Below are positions 8,370 through 16,015 of a stretch of 64,000 bases of DNA, one piece after another. Both the position numbers and the translations under genes were made by a program. The notes beneath the pieces are model-generated. The model was not told the DNA's origin and did no database searches. It worked only from the letters and a program-made list of their open reading frames with translations. The stretch's first letter is position 1. Every line of letters starts with the position of its first letter. The stretch comes from Denitromonas halophila (lineage in GTDB: Bacteria; Pseudomonadota; Gammaproteobacteria; Burkholderiales; Rhodocyclaceae): the NCBI RefSeq assembly GCF_007625155.1, contig NZ_VMNK01000011.1:1-64000 (forward strand). Direction: 5' to 3'.

Positions 8370-9283
8370 TGCAGAGGCGAACGGGCGCTCGCGCGGCGCT
8401 CGCACTGTGGCTGTGCCTGCTGTGCTTTGCCATGCTGCCGCGCATTGGTGTGGCGCAGGCCTTGCAAGCGATTCCGGCGCTCGAAGCCCGAGTCACCGAC
8501 CTTACCGGCTCACTCACCGGCGCCGAACGCGACACGCTCGAGCAGCGCCTGGCTGCGTTTGAGCAGACCAAGGGCAGCCAGATTGCGCTACTGATCGTGC
8601 CGACCACGCAGCCCGAAGCCATCGAGCAATACAGCATCCGGGTGGTGGACGCCTGGCAACTGGGGCGCGATGACATTGATGATGGCGTGCTGCTGCTGGT
8701 CGCCAAGAACGATCGTAAACTGCGCATTGAAGTCGGCCGCGGGCTGGAGGGCGTGATTCCCGACGCCATCGCCAAACGCATCATTGCCGAACGCATTTCA
8801 CCGGCCTTCCGCGAAGGTCGATTTGCCGATGGCCTCTCCGATGGTGTCGATGCGATTCTGGCGCGCATTCAGGGCGAACCCTTGCCGCCACCCAGTCGAG
8901 CCTCCGTCAGCGTGGACGGTGTGCTCGATTTGCTGGTGCAGACGGTCTTTGTGGCGTTCATTGCCGCGCCGATCCTGCGTTCCATTTTTGGTCGCCTCGT
9001 GGGGGCTGGCGTGGGCGCGGTGGGCGGTGGGCTCTGGTGGTTTTTGAGTACCAGCGTGCTGACCCTCGGTGGCGTGGGCGCGCTCATCGCCGCGCTTGCG
9101 GTGATTCTTTTGGGCAGTGGTCGCGGCGGCGGACCCTGGACGACTGGCTCCGGCCACGGTGGCGGCTTTGGCAGTCGTGGCGGCGGTTGGTCGTCGGGCG
9201 GCGGTGGCTTTAGCGGCGGAGGCGGTGGATTCAGCGGCGGAGGCGGTGGATTCAGCGGCGGCGGCGCCTCGGGAGGCTGGTGA
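8369..9283 (+). CDS. TPM-domain (YgcG-like) membrane protein with glycine-rich tail
   Basis: A 304-residue protein with a signal peptide (about 1-28), a TPM domain (about 35-165; RVTDLTGSLTGAERDTLEQRL at its start, ALLIVPTTQPEAIEQYS and DDGVLLLVAKNDRKLRIEVGRGLEG inside), and hydrophobic segments near 185-250. The tail from about 250 is almost only Gly, Ser, Phe and Trp, built from a repeated 21-base unit (9212-9253). TPM domains are proposed phosphatase-like or chaperone-like modules exposed outside the cytoplasm. It is coupled to lemA and to a second TPM gene, the usual family context. Confidence 0.88.
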   Translation: MQRRTGARAALALWLCLLCFAMLPRIGVAQALQAIPALEARVTDLTGSLTGAERDTLEQRLAAFEQTKGSQIALLIVPTTQPEAIEQYSIRVVDAWQLGRDDIDDGVLLLVAKNDRKLRIEVGRGLEGVIPDAIAKRIIAERISPAFREGRFADGLSDGVDAILARIQGEPLPPPSRASVSVDGVLDLLVQTVFVAFIAAPILRSIFGRLVGAGVGAVGGGLWWFLSTSVLTLGGVGALIAALAVILLGSGRGGGPWTTGSGHGGGFGSRGGGWSSGGGGFSGGGGGFSGGGGGFSGGGASGGW

Positions 9284-9780
9284 TGGATTTGAAACGCATG
9301 CTTCGCCATCTGATGATTCCCACCTGGCAGGTGAAGCGTCGCTTCTCCGAGCCCTTGCTGGCAAAGGTCGAGTCGGCGATTCGCGCCTCTGAATCGGCGC
9401 ATCGGGGTGAGATCGGTTTTGCCATCGAGGGCGGGCTGGACCTGGCCGACCTGTGGCGCGGCGTCAGCCCACGCCAGCGGGCGCTGGACGCGTTTGCGTC
9501 GCTGGGAATCTGGGATACCGAGGAAAATACCGGGGTGCTGGTGTACATCCAGTACGCCGATCACGCGGTCGAGATCGTCGCCGACCGCGGTATCACGCGG
9601 CATGTCGCGCCCGAACAATGGCAGGCGATCTGCCGGACACTCGAAGCGCGCTTTCGCGAGGACGACTACGCCACCGGTTGCGTGGCAGCGGTGTCAGCCA
9701 TTGGTGAATTGATCGCCACGCATTTTCCGAAGACCGATGGCAATCCGAACGAACTGTCGAATCGACCGGTGATCTTGTAG
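9283..9780 (+). CDS. Second TPM-domain protein
   Basis: A 165-residue protein with a TPM domain but no signal peptide visible. Key stretches are FSEPLLAKVESAIRASESAHRGEIGFAIE, ALDAFASLGIWDTEENTGVLVYIQYADHAVEIVADRGI and DDYATGCVAAVSAIGELIATHFP, which follow the plan of the first TPM protein but with the region after the domain missing. A GTG at 9280 or the ATG at 9283 could start it; both overlap the upstream stop codon. LemA plus one long and one short TPM protein is a recurrent proteobacterial trio. The molecular role is unknown. Confidence 0.85.
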   Translation: MDLKRMLRHLMIPTWQVKRRFSEPLLAKVESAIRASESAHRGEIGFAIEGGLDLADLWRGVSPRQRALDAFASLGIWDTEENTGVLVYIQYADHAVEIVADRGITRHVAPEQWQAICRTLEARFREDDYATGCVAAVSAIGELIATHFPKTDGNPNELSNRPVIL

Positions 9781-9820
9781 CTGACCACCCTGCAAAATCT
9801 GGTGTTTCCCTGACGGGGAA

Positions 9821-11074
9821 TCAATGCGTCGTCGAATCGTCCAGGTGCGCCACGTCGTCGGAGATGCGCTGATTGGCGTGGTGGGCTTTTTGCACCAGAT
9901 ACATGGTGCCGGCGATAAACAGACCGAACAGGATGATCACGGTGTTGATCGACACGCCCCACATGATCAGCAGGGCATAGACGCCGGTCATGACCAGAAT
10001 CGACAGGTTTTCGTTGAAGTTCTGCACCGCGATCGAGTGGCCCGCGCCCATCAGGATGTGACCGCGGTGCTGGAGCAGGGCGTTCATCGGCACAACAAAG
10101 AAGCCCGCCAGTCCGCCAATCAGAATGAGCAGCACGATGGCGATGGTCTCGTTGGTGACCAAGGTCATCACCAGCACCATCAAACCCATGCCGATTCCCA
10201 TCGGGATCACCCGCACCGATTTGCGCAACGTGACAAAGCGGGCCGCGAGTACGGCGCCCACCGCCACACCGATGGCGACCACGCCCTGCAGCATGGTGGC
10301 GCTGGACAGATCCATCCCCAGCGCGTGCTCGGCCCACTTGTACACAATGAATTGCAGCGTCGCGCCGGCACCCCAGAACAGTGTGGTGACCGCTAGTGAA
10401 ATCTGACCGAGTTTGTCGCGCCACAGCAGTTTGAGACAGTGATTGAAGTCGTGCAGCAGGTACATCGGGTTCTTCTTGAGCGCCTTGTGGTCGACGCCGG
10501 TGTCAGGAATGAACAGGTTGAAAATGGCCGCGATCAGGTAGATCACACCGACGATCATCAGCGCTGCCTGGAAGGGGCCATTGCCGAACGGCAGCGGCAG
10601 GCTTTGGAGAAACAGGCTCACGTCGTCCCGGATCAGCGCGCCACCGATGACCGTGCCGAGGATGATGGCCCCCACGGTGAGCCCTTCAATCCAGCCGTTG
10701 GCGACCACCAGCAAGCGATGGGGCAGGTATTCGGTAAGGATGCCGTATTTGGCGGGTGAGTAGGCCGCGGCACCGAGTCCGACCACTGCGTAGGCAAACA
10801 GCGGATGCGCGCCGAGCACCATCATCGCGCAGCCGCCGATCTTGATGGTGTTGGCGACGAGCATCACCCGCCACTTGGGCATGGAGTCGGCAAAGGCACC
10901 CACAAAGGCGGCCAGGGCGACGTATGAGACGGTGAAGAACAGCTTGAGTAGCGGTTCGTATTCCTGTGGTGCCTGCATGTCGCGGAGCAGGCCGATGGAC
11001 GCAATCAACAGTGCATTGTCGGCCAGCGCCGAAAAAAACTGTGCCGCCATGATGATATAGAAGCCGCGATTCAT
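9821..11074 (-). CDS. lplT: Lysophospholipid transporter LplT
   Basis: A 417-residue major facilitator transporter with about 12 hydrophobic segments. The opening NRGFYIIMAAQFFSALADNALLIASI and the GAAAYSPAKYGILTEYLPHRLLVVANGWIEG block are typical of LplT, which flips lysophospholipids across the inner membrane for re-acylation. Other LplT landmarks are FNHCLKLLWRDKLGQISLAVTTLFWGAGATLQF and FVVPMNALLQHRGH. The usual partner acyltransferase/acyl-ACP synthetase (aas) is not next to it here. It is transcribed towards the TPM genes and divergently from the LysR gene. Confidence 0.88.
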   Translation of the reverse strand: MNRGFYIIMAAQFFSALADNALLIASIGLLRDMQAPQEYEPLLKLFFTVSYVALAAFVGAFADSMPKWRVMLVANTIKIGGCAMMVLGAHPLFAYAVVGLGAAAYSPAKYGILTEYLPHRLLVVANGWIEGLTVGAIILGTVIGGALIRDDVSLFLQSLPLPFGNGPFQAALMIVGVIYLIAAIFNLFIPDTGVDHKALKKNPMYLLHDFNHCLKLLWRDKLGQISLAVTTLFWGAGATLQFIVYKWAEHALGMDLSSATMLQGVVAIGVAVGAVLAARFVTLRKSVRVIPMGIGMGLMVLVMTLVTNETIAIVLLILIGGLAGFFVVPMNALLQHRGHILMGAGHSIAVQNFNENLSILVMTGVYALLIMWGVSINTVIILFGLFIAGTMYLVQKAHHANQRISDDVAHLDDSTTH

Positions 11075-11219
11075 CGTTTTATTTTGGCGGGGCGCAGGAT
11101 TGACGAAGGTCGGTTTATACCATGACCGCGGTGACGGCGTGACCGGGTCAGATCAAGGCTGTGACGAATCGGGCATGGCAGAGCAACAAGGCCGAATCTG
11201 TGGTGAAATGCGGATGTCA

Positions 11220-11234
11220 ATAAACGCGGTTTAT
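11220..11234. promoter_or_regulatory. Candidate LysR-type operator (T-N11-A palindrome)
   Basis: A 15-base inverted repeat, arms ATAAAC and GTTTAT around GCG, contains a T-N11-A pattern as expected for LysR-type binding sites. It ends 5 bases before the ATG of the LysR gene at 11240, where bound protein would block initiation or transcription, so it may serve autorepression. Found by eye; no footprint or comparison supports it. Confidence 0.45.
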
Positions 11235-11239
11235 CAATC

Positions 11240-12145
11240 ATGGCCGATCGTCGCCTGCAAGTTTTCAATGCCGTTGTGAAATACGGCTCCTTCACCCGCG
11301 CCGCGGAGCGTCTGTTCATGACGCAGCCAGCGGTGACCTTCCAGATCAAGCAGCTCGAAGAGCACTTCAATACCCGCTTGCTCGAGCGCGGTCACGGCTA
11401 CGCGACGCTTACGCCGGCCGGCGAAATCGTGCACAACTACGCCGAAAAAATTCTCGGCCTCAATGAAGAAATGGAATCCCGCGTGGCGGAGCTGACCGAC
11501 GAGTTGTCCGGCACGCTGAATATCGGCACCAGCACCACCATTGCCGCCTACTGGCTGCCGAAAATTCTCGAAGGCTTCAAGCGCCAGTTTCCGCGCGTGA
11601 TTCCGCGCGTCAGTGTCGGCAACTCCAGCACGGTGGCAGGGCGCGTGGCCAACCGCGATCTCGACCTCGGGCTGATCGAGATCGTCACCGATGATCCGTC
11701 GCTGGAGCGACGAGGTGCTGCGCAGGACGAGCTGATGGTCATTTGCAGCCCAAGCTACCCGCTCGCCCGCGAGACCTCGCTGACGGCCTCCCAGTTGCTG
11801 CCGCACCCCTTCATTACGCGCGAACCGGGCAACGCCATCCGCGACCTGGCCGACCAATACTTTGAAGCCGCAGGCATCGCGATGGAAGAGATGAGTATTG
11901 CCGCCGAGTTGGGCTCGCTGGCCGCGGTCAAACAGCTCGCTGCCGAAGGTTTTGGTTTCGGTATCGCCTCGCATGCTGCCATTCAGCGTGACATTGGTGA
12001 CGGCCGTATTGCCGCCGTGCCCCTGGTGCCCAAGCTCTACACGCCACTGGAAGTCATCTTCCCCAAAGACAAATTCCGATCGCGCCTGATCACCACTTTT
12101 GCCGAATTCGCCGCCGAGCAACTCGCCGCCGGCGCGCAACGCTAA
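11240..12145 (+). CDS. LysR family transcriptional regulator
   Basis: A 301-residue LysR-type regulator. The N-terminal helix-turn-helix (about 1-60) reads LQVFNAVVKYGSFTRAAERLFMTQPAVTFQIKQLEEHF, with TQPAVTFQIKQLE as the recognition helix. The inducer-binding domain (about 90-295) opens LNIGTSTTIAAYWLPKIL and resembles the CysL/CbbR-like branch. It lies divergent from lplT and 2 bases before radA, so it may be cotranscribed with radA. The effector and targets are unknown. A T-N11-A palindrome lies directly upstream of its start. Confidence 0.88.
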   Translation: MADRRLQVFNAVVKYGSFTRAAERLFMTQPAVTFQIKQLEEHFNTRLLERGHGYATLTPAGEIVHNYAEKILGLNEEMESRVAELTDELSGTLNIGTSTTIAAYWLPKILEGFKRQFPRVIPRVSVGNSSTVAGRVANRDLDLGLIEIVTDDPSLERRGAAQDELMVICSPSYPLARETSLTASQLLPHPFITREPGNAIRDLADQYFEAAGIAMEEMSIAAELGSLAAVKQLAAEGFGFGIASHAAIQRDIGDGRIAAVPLVPKLYTPLEVIFPKDKFRSRLITTFAEFAAEQLAAGAQR

Positions 12146-12147
12146 GC

Positions 12148-13521
12148 ATGGCCACCAAAGCAAAATCACGCGCCAGCTTCGTCTGTAACGAGTGCGGCGG
12201 CAGTACGCCGCGCTGGCAGGGGCAGTGTCCGCACTGCGGCCAGTGGAACACCATCGTCGAAACCGTCGCCGAATCGAGCAGCGGCCCCAACCGCTTTGCC
12301 GCGCTGGCCGGCACCACCAGTGGTTTGCGCGCGCTGTCCGAGATCGAACCGCGCGAAGAGCCGCGCATCGCCACCGGCATTGGCGAGTTCGACCGCGTGC
12401 TTGGTGGCGGACTGGTGGCTGGCGGCGTAGTGCTGATCGGCGGCGATCCCGGTATTGGCAAGTCCACCTTGCTGCTACAAGCGCTGGCGGTGCTCGCGCC
12501 GCATCACAAGGTTATTTACGTCAGCGGCGAAGAATCCGCCGACCAGGTCGCCCTGCGCGCGCAGCGTCTGCAGCTGCCCACCGAAGGCCTGCAACTGCTA
12601 CCCGAGATCGGCCTCGAAGCCATACTCGGCACGCTCGCCGCTGCCCGGCCGCGCATTGCCGTCATCGACTCCATCCAGACACTGTATTCGGACGCCTACA
12701 GCTCCGCCCCCGGCTCGGTCACCCAGGTGCGCGAATGCGCTGCCCAGCTCACCCGTTTTGCCAAGCAAAGCGGCACCAGCCTCATTCTGGTGGGCCATGT
12801 CACCAAGGACGGCAGCCTCGCCGGCCCGCGCGTGCTCGAACACATGGTCGACACCGTGCTCTATTTCGAGGGCGACACCCACTCCAGCTTCCGCCTGGTG
12901 CGCGCCTTCAAGAACCGCTTTGGCGCGGTGAATGAACTCGGCGTGTTCGCCATGACCGACCGCGGCTTGCGTCCGGTCTCCAACCCCTCGGCCATCTTCC
13001 TGTCGCAGCACAGCCAGCCGGTGCCGGGTGCCTGCGTGCTGGTCACGCAAGAAGGCACGCGTCCGCTGCTGGTCGAAGTGCAAGCTCTGGTCGACAACAG
13101 CCACGCCCCCAGCCCGCGCCGCCTCAGCGTCGGCCTGGAGCAGAACCGCCTCGCCATGCTCCTCGCCGTCGCCCACCGCCATGCCGGCATCCAGTGCGCC
13201 GATCAGGATGTTTTCGTCAATGCCGTTGGCGGCGTCAAAATTACCGAACCCGCAGCCGACCTCGCCGTACTGCTGGCCATCGTCTCCTCACTCAAGAACA
13301 AACCGCTGCCCGCGCAGCTCGCCGTCTTCGGCGAAGTCGGCCTCGCCGGCGAAATCCGCCCCGCGCCACGTGGCCAAGAGCGCCTCAAGGAAGCCGCCAA
13401 GCTCGGCTTCACCCACGCCATCGTGCCCAAGGCCAATGCGCCGAAAGGCGGCGTGAAGGGGATCGAGGTGATTGCCGTGGATCGGGTGGAGGAGGCGATT
13501 TCGCGGGTGAACGGACTATGA
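12148..13521 (+). CDS. radA: DNA repair protein RadA
   Basis: A 457-residue RadA (Sms), a RecA-like branch-migration helicase that helps process recombination intermediates. The N-terminal zinc finger has Cys13, Cys16, Cys27 and Cys30. The ATPase core has Walker A GGDPGIGKST (near 97), a Walker B region ending VIDSIQTL, and the RadA-specific KNRFG motif (in AFKNRFGAVNELGVF). A Lon-protease-like C-terminal domain fills about 290-457 and lacks the protease active site in known members. The length is normal. It starts 2 bases after the LysR stop and its own stop overlaps the next ATG. Confidence 0.95.
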   Translation: MATKAKSRASFVCNECGGSTPRWQGQCPHCGQWNTIVETVAESSSGPNRFAALAGTTSGLRALSEIEPREEPRIATGIGEFDRVLGGGLVAGGVVLIGGDPGIGKSTLLLQALAVLAPHHKVIYVSGEESADQVALRAQRLQLPTEGLQLLPEIGLEAILGTLAAARPRIAVIDSIQTLYSDAYSSAPGSVTQVRECAAQLTRFAKQSGTSLILVGHVTKDGSLAGPRVLEHMVDTVLYFEGDTHSSFRLVRAFKNRFGAVNELGVFAMTDRGLRPVSNPSAIFLSQHSQPVPGACVLVTQEGTRPLLVEVQALVDNSHAPSPRRLSVGLEQNRLAMLLAVAHRHAGIQCADQDVFVNAVGGVKITEPAADLAVLLAIVSSLKNKPLPAQLAVFGEVGLAGEIRPAPRGQERLKEAAKLGFTHAIVPKANAPKGGVKGIEVIAVDRVEEAISRVNGL

Positions 13522-14240
13522 CATTGATTGAATCCGATATTTTCTCTGAACGAATGAGGGCAGCTGTTTCATTCGCGTGGGGGATGTTTTCTCGGAAAGT
13601 TGGTAGCGGAATGCTGCCGATAAACAAAGAAGCTTCTATGCAGTTGCAGTACGCTTACGTGCTTCAACAACTGCTCCCTCTGATTGCGTTTCACGATGAA
13701 GAATGCTACGAAATTGAGTTGGAAACAGGCGTAAAGGTAAACGGGAGGGGGCGAGAAATTGATCTGTTGTTCAGTGGTTCTTTCCAAGGCCGTGAGCACA
13801 AGATCGCGGTGGAAATGAAGTGTTATCGAACGTTGGCTTCTTCGGGAGGGAAGCGCGGCGCGACCGATATTTTCATGAAGGACGTCTATTTTGACTTGTA
13901 CCTTCTAGAGCGCTACGTCGCATCAGGTGTGGCCTCGGCAGGTGTTTCCCTAGTCATGAATGATATGGACCGGCTAATTCATCCAACTGCCAAAGATGCA
14001 AAGTGCTGGCATTACGACATATCTCAGGGTGCAATTTTTGGTCCCGATCGATTTGATACGCCTATTGGGGGAAAGGAAGTAGATTTTTCCTTGGATAAGA
14101 GGTACGCGCTGAACTGGCGCCGCTTCGGTGCTTTTTGGTTTCTTGAGGCGGAGGGCACGAGTTGCGAAGACCGCCTGATTGCGGAGCGAGCGAAGCCCGG
14201 ATGTAGGCCTGCAGGGCCTGAGTCCGGGGACAACGGCTGA
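13518..14240 (+). CDS. Orphan PD-(D/E)XK nuclease-like protein
   Basis: A 240-residue protein that I do not recognise as a named family. The ATG at 13518 overlaps the radA stop. Residues 38-103 show a possible PD-(D/E)XK arrangement: Glu38 in a helix, then GREIDLLF with Asp82, then KIAVEMKCYR with Glu99-x-Lys101. This is the fold of many restriction and repair nucleases. The base composition is visibly lower in GC than radA, with codons such as AAA, ATT and TTT common, which suggests acquisition. The last 16 residues are read from a palindromic repeat (14193-14283), so the true C-terminus may have been replaced. Nuclease activity is an inference. Confidence 0.6.
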   Translation: MTLIESDIFSERMRAAVSFAWGMFSRKVGSGMLPINKEASMQLQYAYVLQQLLPLIAFHDEECYEIELETGVKVNGRGREIDLLFSGSFQGREHKIAVEMKCYRTLASSGGKRGATDIFMKDVYFDLYLLERYVASGVASAGVSLVMNDMDRLIHPTAKDAKCWHYDISQGAIFGPDRFDTPIGGKEVDFSLDKRYALNWRRFGAFWFLEAEGTSCEDRLIAERAKPGCRPAGPESGDNG

Positions 14241-14283
14241 ATGAGGCACCGCTCCCGGATTCCGCTGCGCTGCATCCGGGCTT
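14193..14283. repeat. Palindromic repeat, copy 1 (AAGCCCGGATG type)
   Basis: Outer arms AAGCCCGGATG and CATCCGGGCTT enclose nested inverted segments (GCAGGGCC, CCGGGGAC, CTCCCGGAT). A closely similar element lies at 15036-15128, sharing the order of internal blocks. This is the style of intergenic REP-like or MITE-like repeats of GC-rich proteobacteria. It overlaps the 3' end of the nuclease-like gene. Confidence 0.75.
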
Positions 14284-14418
14284 GTATGATATCGGTGCTC
14301 CCTTGCTCTCAGCGTGCGAGGGAGCCGAGGTGGAGGGACGATCCGGGCTATCTGCCGTGTGAGCGCACGGACAGACGTGTGCATACTGGGTTCGACGATA
14401 ACGTGTGGGGATTACCCT

Positions 14419-14703
14419 GTGGACAGGCAACGAGCCATCGCGCTGCCGGAGAGGTGCAAGCCTGAACTGGCACACCGGTTCGGTGTGACGCGGTTGGGGC
14501 TGTTTGGCTCGACAGCTCGGGGTAAGGCGACCGAGCGTAGCGACGTGGACGGGCTGGTCGCTTTCGACGGACCGGCAACGTCACAGCGTTATTTTGGCGC
14601 CCGGTTCTATCTTGAAAATCTGCTGGGTCTGCCGGTCGACCTTGTCACCGAGACGGTGCTGGCGTGCTTGAGCAAACAGATGAAGGTATCGACTCGGTCA
14701 TGA
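14419..14703 (+). CDS. Minimal nucleotidyltransferase (MNT-like)
   Basis: A 94-residue protein if the GTG at 14419 is used, with GGGGA nine bases upstream; a longer frame reaches back to 14314 but runs into repeat-like sequence. It carries the polymerase-beta nucleotidyltransferase core: Gly30-Ser31 in LFGSTARG, then SDVD with Asp42 and Asp44, then Asp74 in PVDLVTE. The common SDIDLLV motif reads SDVDGLV here. MNT proteins are usually antitoxins that adenylylate a HEPN toxin, but the overlapped downstream gene (ATGA) lacks the HEPN Rx4-6H motif. The substrate is unknown. Confidence 0.75.
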   Translation: MDRQRAIALPERCKPELAHRFGVTRLGLFGSTARGKATERSDVDGLVAFDGPATSQRYFGARFYLENLLGLPVDLVTETVLACLSKQMKVSTRS

Positions 14704-15032
14704 AGCCCGGTAGTGTGAAAATCGTCGACCGGGTGTCGGCCATCGAGGCGATCAAACGGCTCAATGAGGACGATCTGCTGTTCCTCAACCGCTTGATCGT
14801 CGAACGCCTGAAGCTCATTTCGCAGGCGAAAAGCACGATGCTGATGGGCAGCTTTACGGTGGGGGACCGCGTAGGGTTTCAAGCGGCGGATGGTCAGGGG
14901 CTGGAGGGGATCGTCCTGCGTTTGAACAAGAAAACGGTCAGCATCGTGACCGATGATGGCCACCAATGGAATGTGGCGCCCGGCTTGTTGCATCTGATCG
15001 CAACGGTGGGGGCGAAACAAAGGGGGCGTTAG
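14700..15032 (+). CDS. Small protein with SH3/KOW-like domain, partner of the nucleotidyltransferase
   Basis: A 110-residue protein whose ATG overlaps the stop of the nucleotidyltransferase gene. Residues 5-45 look helical (SAIEAIKRLNEDDLLFLNRLIVERLKLI). Residues 48-95 have a beta-barrel pattern, GSFTVGDRVGF...GQGLEGIVLRLNKKTVSIVTDDGHQW, like KOW, Tudor or SH3-like nucleic acid binding modules. It has no cysteine or obvious catalytic motif. I recall similar unnamed proteins in other proteobacteria but cannot name the family. Coupling suggests joint function with the upstream enzyme. Confidence 0.6.
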   Translation: MKPGSVKIVDRVSAIEAIKRLNEDDLLFLNRLIVERLKLISQAKSTMLMGSFTVGDRVGFQAADGQGLEGIVLRLNKKTVSIVTDDGHQWNVAPGLLHLIATVGAKQRGR

Positions 15033-15035
15033 GCG

Positions 15036-15128
15036 GTAGCCCGGATGCAGGCCTGCAAGGCCGGAATCCGGGGGCGGTGCTTGAATGGGGCTCCGCTCCC
15101 GGATTTTGTTGCGCTCTATCCGGGCTAC
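15036..15128. repeat. Palindromic repeat, copy 2
   Basis: Outer arms GTAGCCCGGAT and ATCCGGGCTAC enclose the same internal blocks as the copy at 14193-14283 (GCAGGCCTGCAAGGCC, AATCCGGG, GGCTCCGCTCCCGGAT). The two copies flank the nucleotidyltransferase/SH3-like pair. They lie in the same relative orientation as far as the internal blocks show. Confidence 0.75.
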
Positions 15129-15141
15129 GCGTCAGGCGCGA

Positions 15142-15918
15142 TCACTTCTCCACGAACGCCCGTTCAATCACGTAGTCGCCGGTCTCGCCGGTGCGCGGCG
15201 AGATCTCGAAGCCCAGGTTGTCGAGCATCTTGCTGCAGTCGTCGAGCATGGCGGGGCTGCCGCAGATCATGGCGCGGTCGAGCGCTGGGTCGATCTGGGG
15301 CAGGCCGGTGTCGGCGAAGAGCTTTCCGGAGGGGATGACCTCGGTGATGCGACCGGTGTTGCGGAAGGCTTCGCGGGTGACGGTGGGGTAGTACACCAGT
15401 TGCTCGCGCACCGCGTCGCCGATGAATTCGTTGTCCGGCAGCGTTTTCTCGATGAAGTCGCTGTAGGCCAGTTCAGAGGTCCAGCGCACGCCGTGAAGCA
15501 GCACCACTTTTTCGAAGCGCTCGTAGGTTTCCGGGTCCTGGATCACGCTCATGAACGGGGCCAGGCCGGTGCCGGTGGACAGCAGGTACAGGTTGCGCCC
15601 CGGGCGCAGGTCGCGCAGCACCAGGGTGCCGGTGGGCTTGCGGCTGACCACGATGGGGTCGCCCGGCTGCAGGTGTTGCAGGCGCGAGGTAAGCGGGCCG
15701 TCGGGCACTTTGATGCTGAAGAACTCGAGGTGCTCTTCATAGTTGGGGCTGGCGATGCTGTAGGCGCGGATCAGCGGGCGCGACTCGGTCTCGAGCCCGA
15801 TCATGACGAACTGGCCGTTCTCGAAGCGCAGGCCGCGGTCGCGGGTGGTGCGGAAGCTGAACAGGTTCTCGTTCCAGTGATGGACGCTGAGGACGCGTTC
15901 GGTGGCCAGGTTGCTCAT
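15142..15918 (-). CDS. fpr: Ferredoxin--NADP reductase
   Basis: A 258-residue flavoprotein that exchanges electrons between NADPH and ferredoxin or flavodoxin. The start at 15918 gives the family opening MSNLATERVLSVHHWNENLFSFRTTR; the longer frame is not family-like. FAD contacts appear in RAYSIASPNYEE, NADP binding in LSTGTGLAPFMSVI and in AMICGSPAML, and it ends FVEK, as usual in the bacterial Fpr subclass I. It is divergent from a LysR regulator with 97 bases between the starts, the same arrangement as fprA/finR in pseudomonads, where the regulator responds to oxidative stress. Confidence 0.93.
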   Translation of the reverse strand: MSNLATERVLSVHHWNENLFSFRTTRDRGLRFENGQFVMIGLETESRPLIRAYSIASPNYEEHLEFFSIKVPDGPLTSRLQHLQPGDPIVVSRKPTGTLVLRDLRPGRNLYLLSTGTGLAPFMSVIQDPETYERFEKVVLLHGVRWTSELAYSDFIEKTLPDNEFIGDAVREQLVYYPTVTREAFRNTGRITEVIPSGKLFADTGLPQIDPALDRAMICGSPAMLDDCSKMLDNLGFEISPRTGETGDYVIERAFVEK

Positions 15919-15965
15919 GTTCGTGCTCCAGACAAGTGGGGTTGATGTGACTTTACGGTGGTGTT

Positions 15966-16006
15966 TATGTTCGATAAAGCGAATAATTTGGATAGATATG
16001 TTCGAT
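15966..16006. promoter_or_regulatory. Candidate operator between fpr and its LysR regulator
   Basis: The ten-base word TATGTTCGAT occurs at 15966-15975 and again at 15997-16006, 31 bases apart, about three helical turns. The first copy is part of a TTCG-N6-CGAA palindrome (15970-15983). Both lie in the 97-base divergent promoter region. This is consistent with a LysR-type activator site for fpr and autoregulation, by inference only. Confidence 0.5.
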
Positions 16007-16015
16007 TGAGTCGAT

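Noticed and set aside
9170-9280. Short tandem repeat that might be a CRISPR or satellite
   Set aside because: It is the glycine-rich coding tail of the TPM protein; units are 21 bases, contiguous and in frame, without spacers.
14314-14418. Longer N-terminus for the nucleotidyltransferase
   Set aside because: The extra 35 residues do not resemble MNT proteins and the upstream ATG lies just after the repeat; the GTG at 14419 fits the family better.
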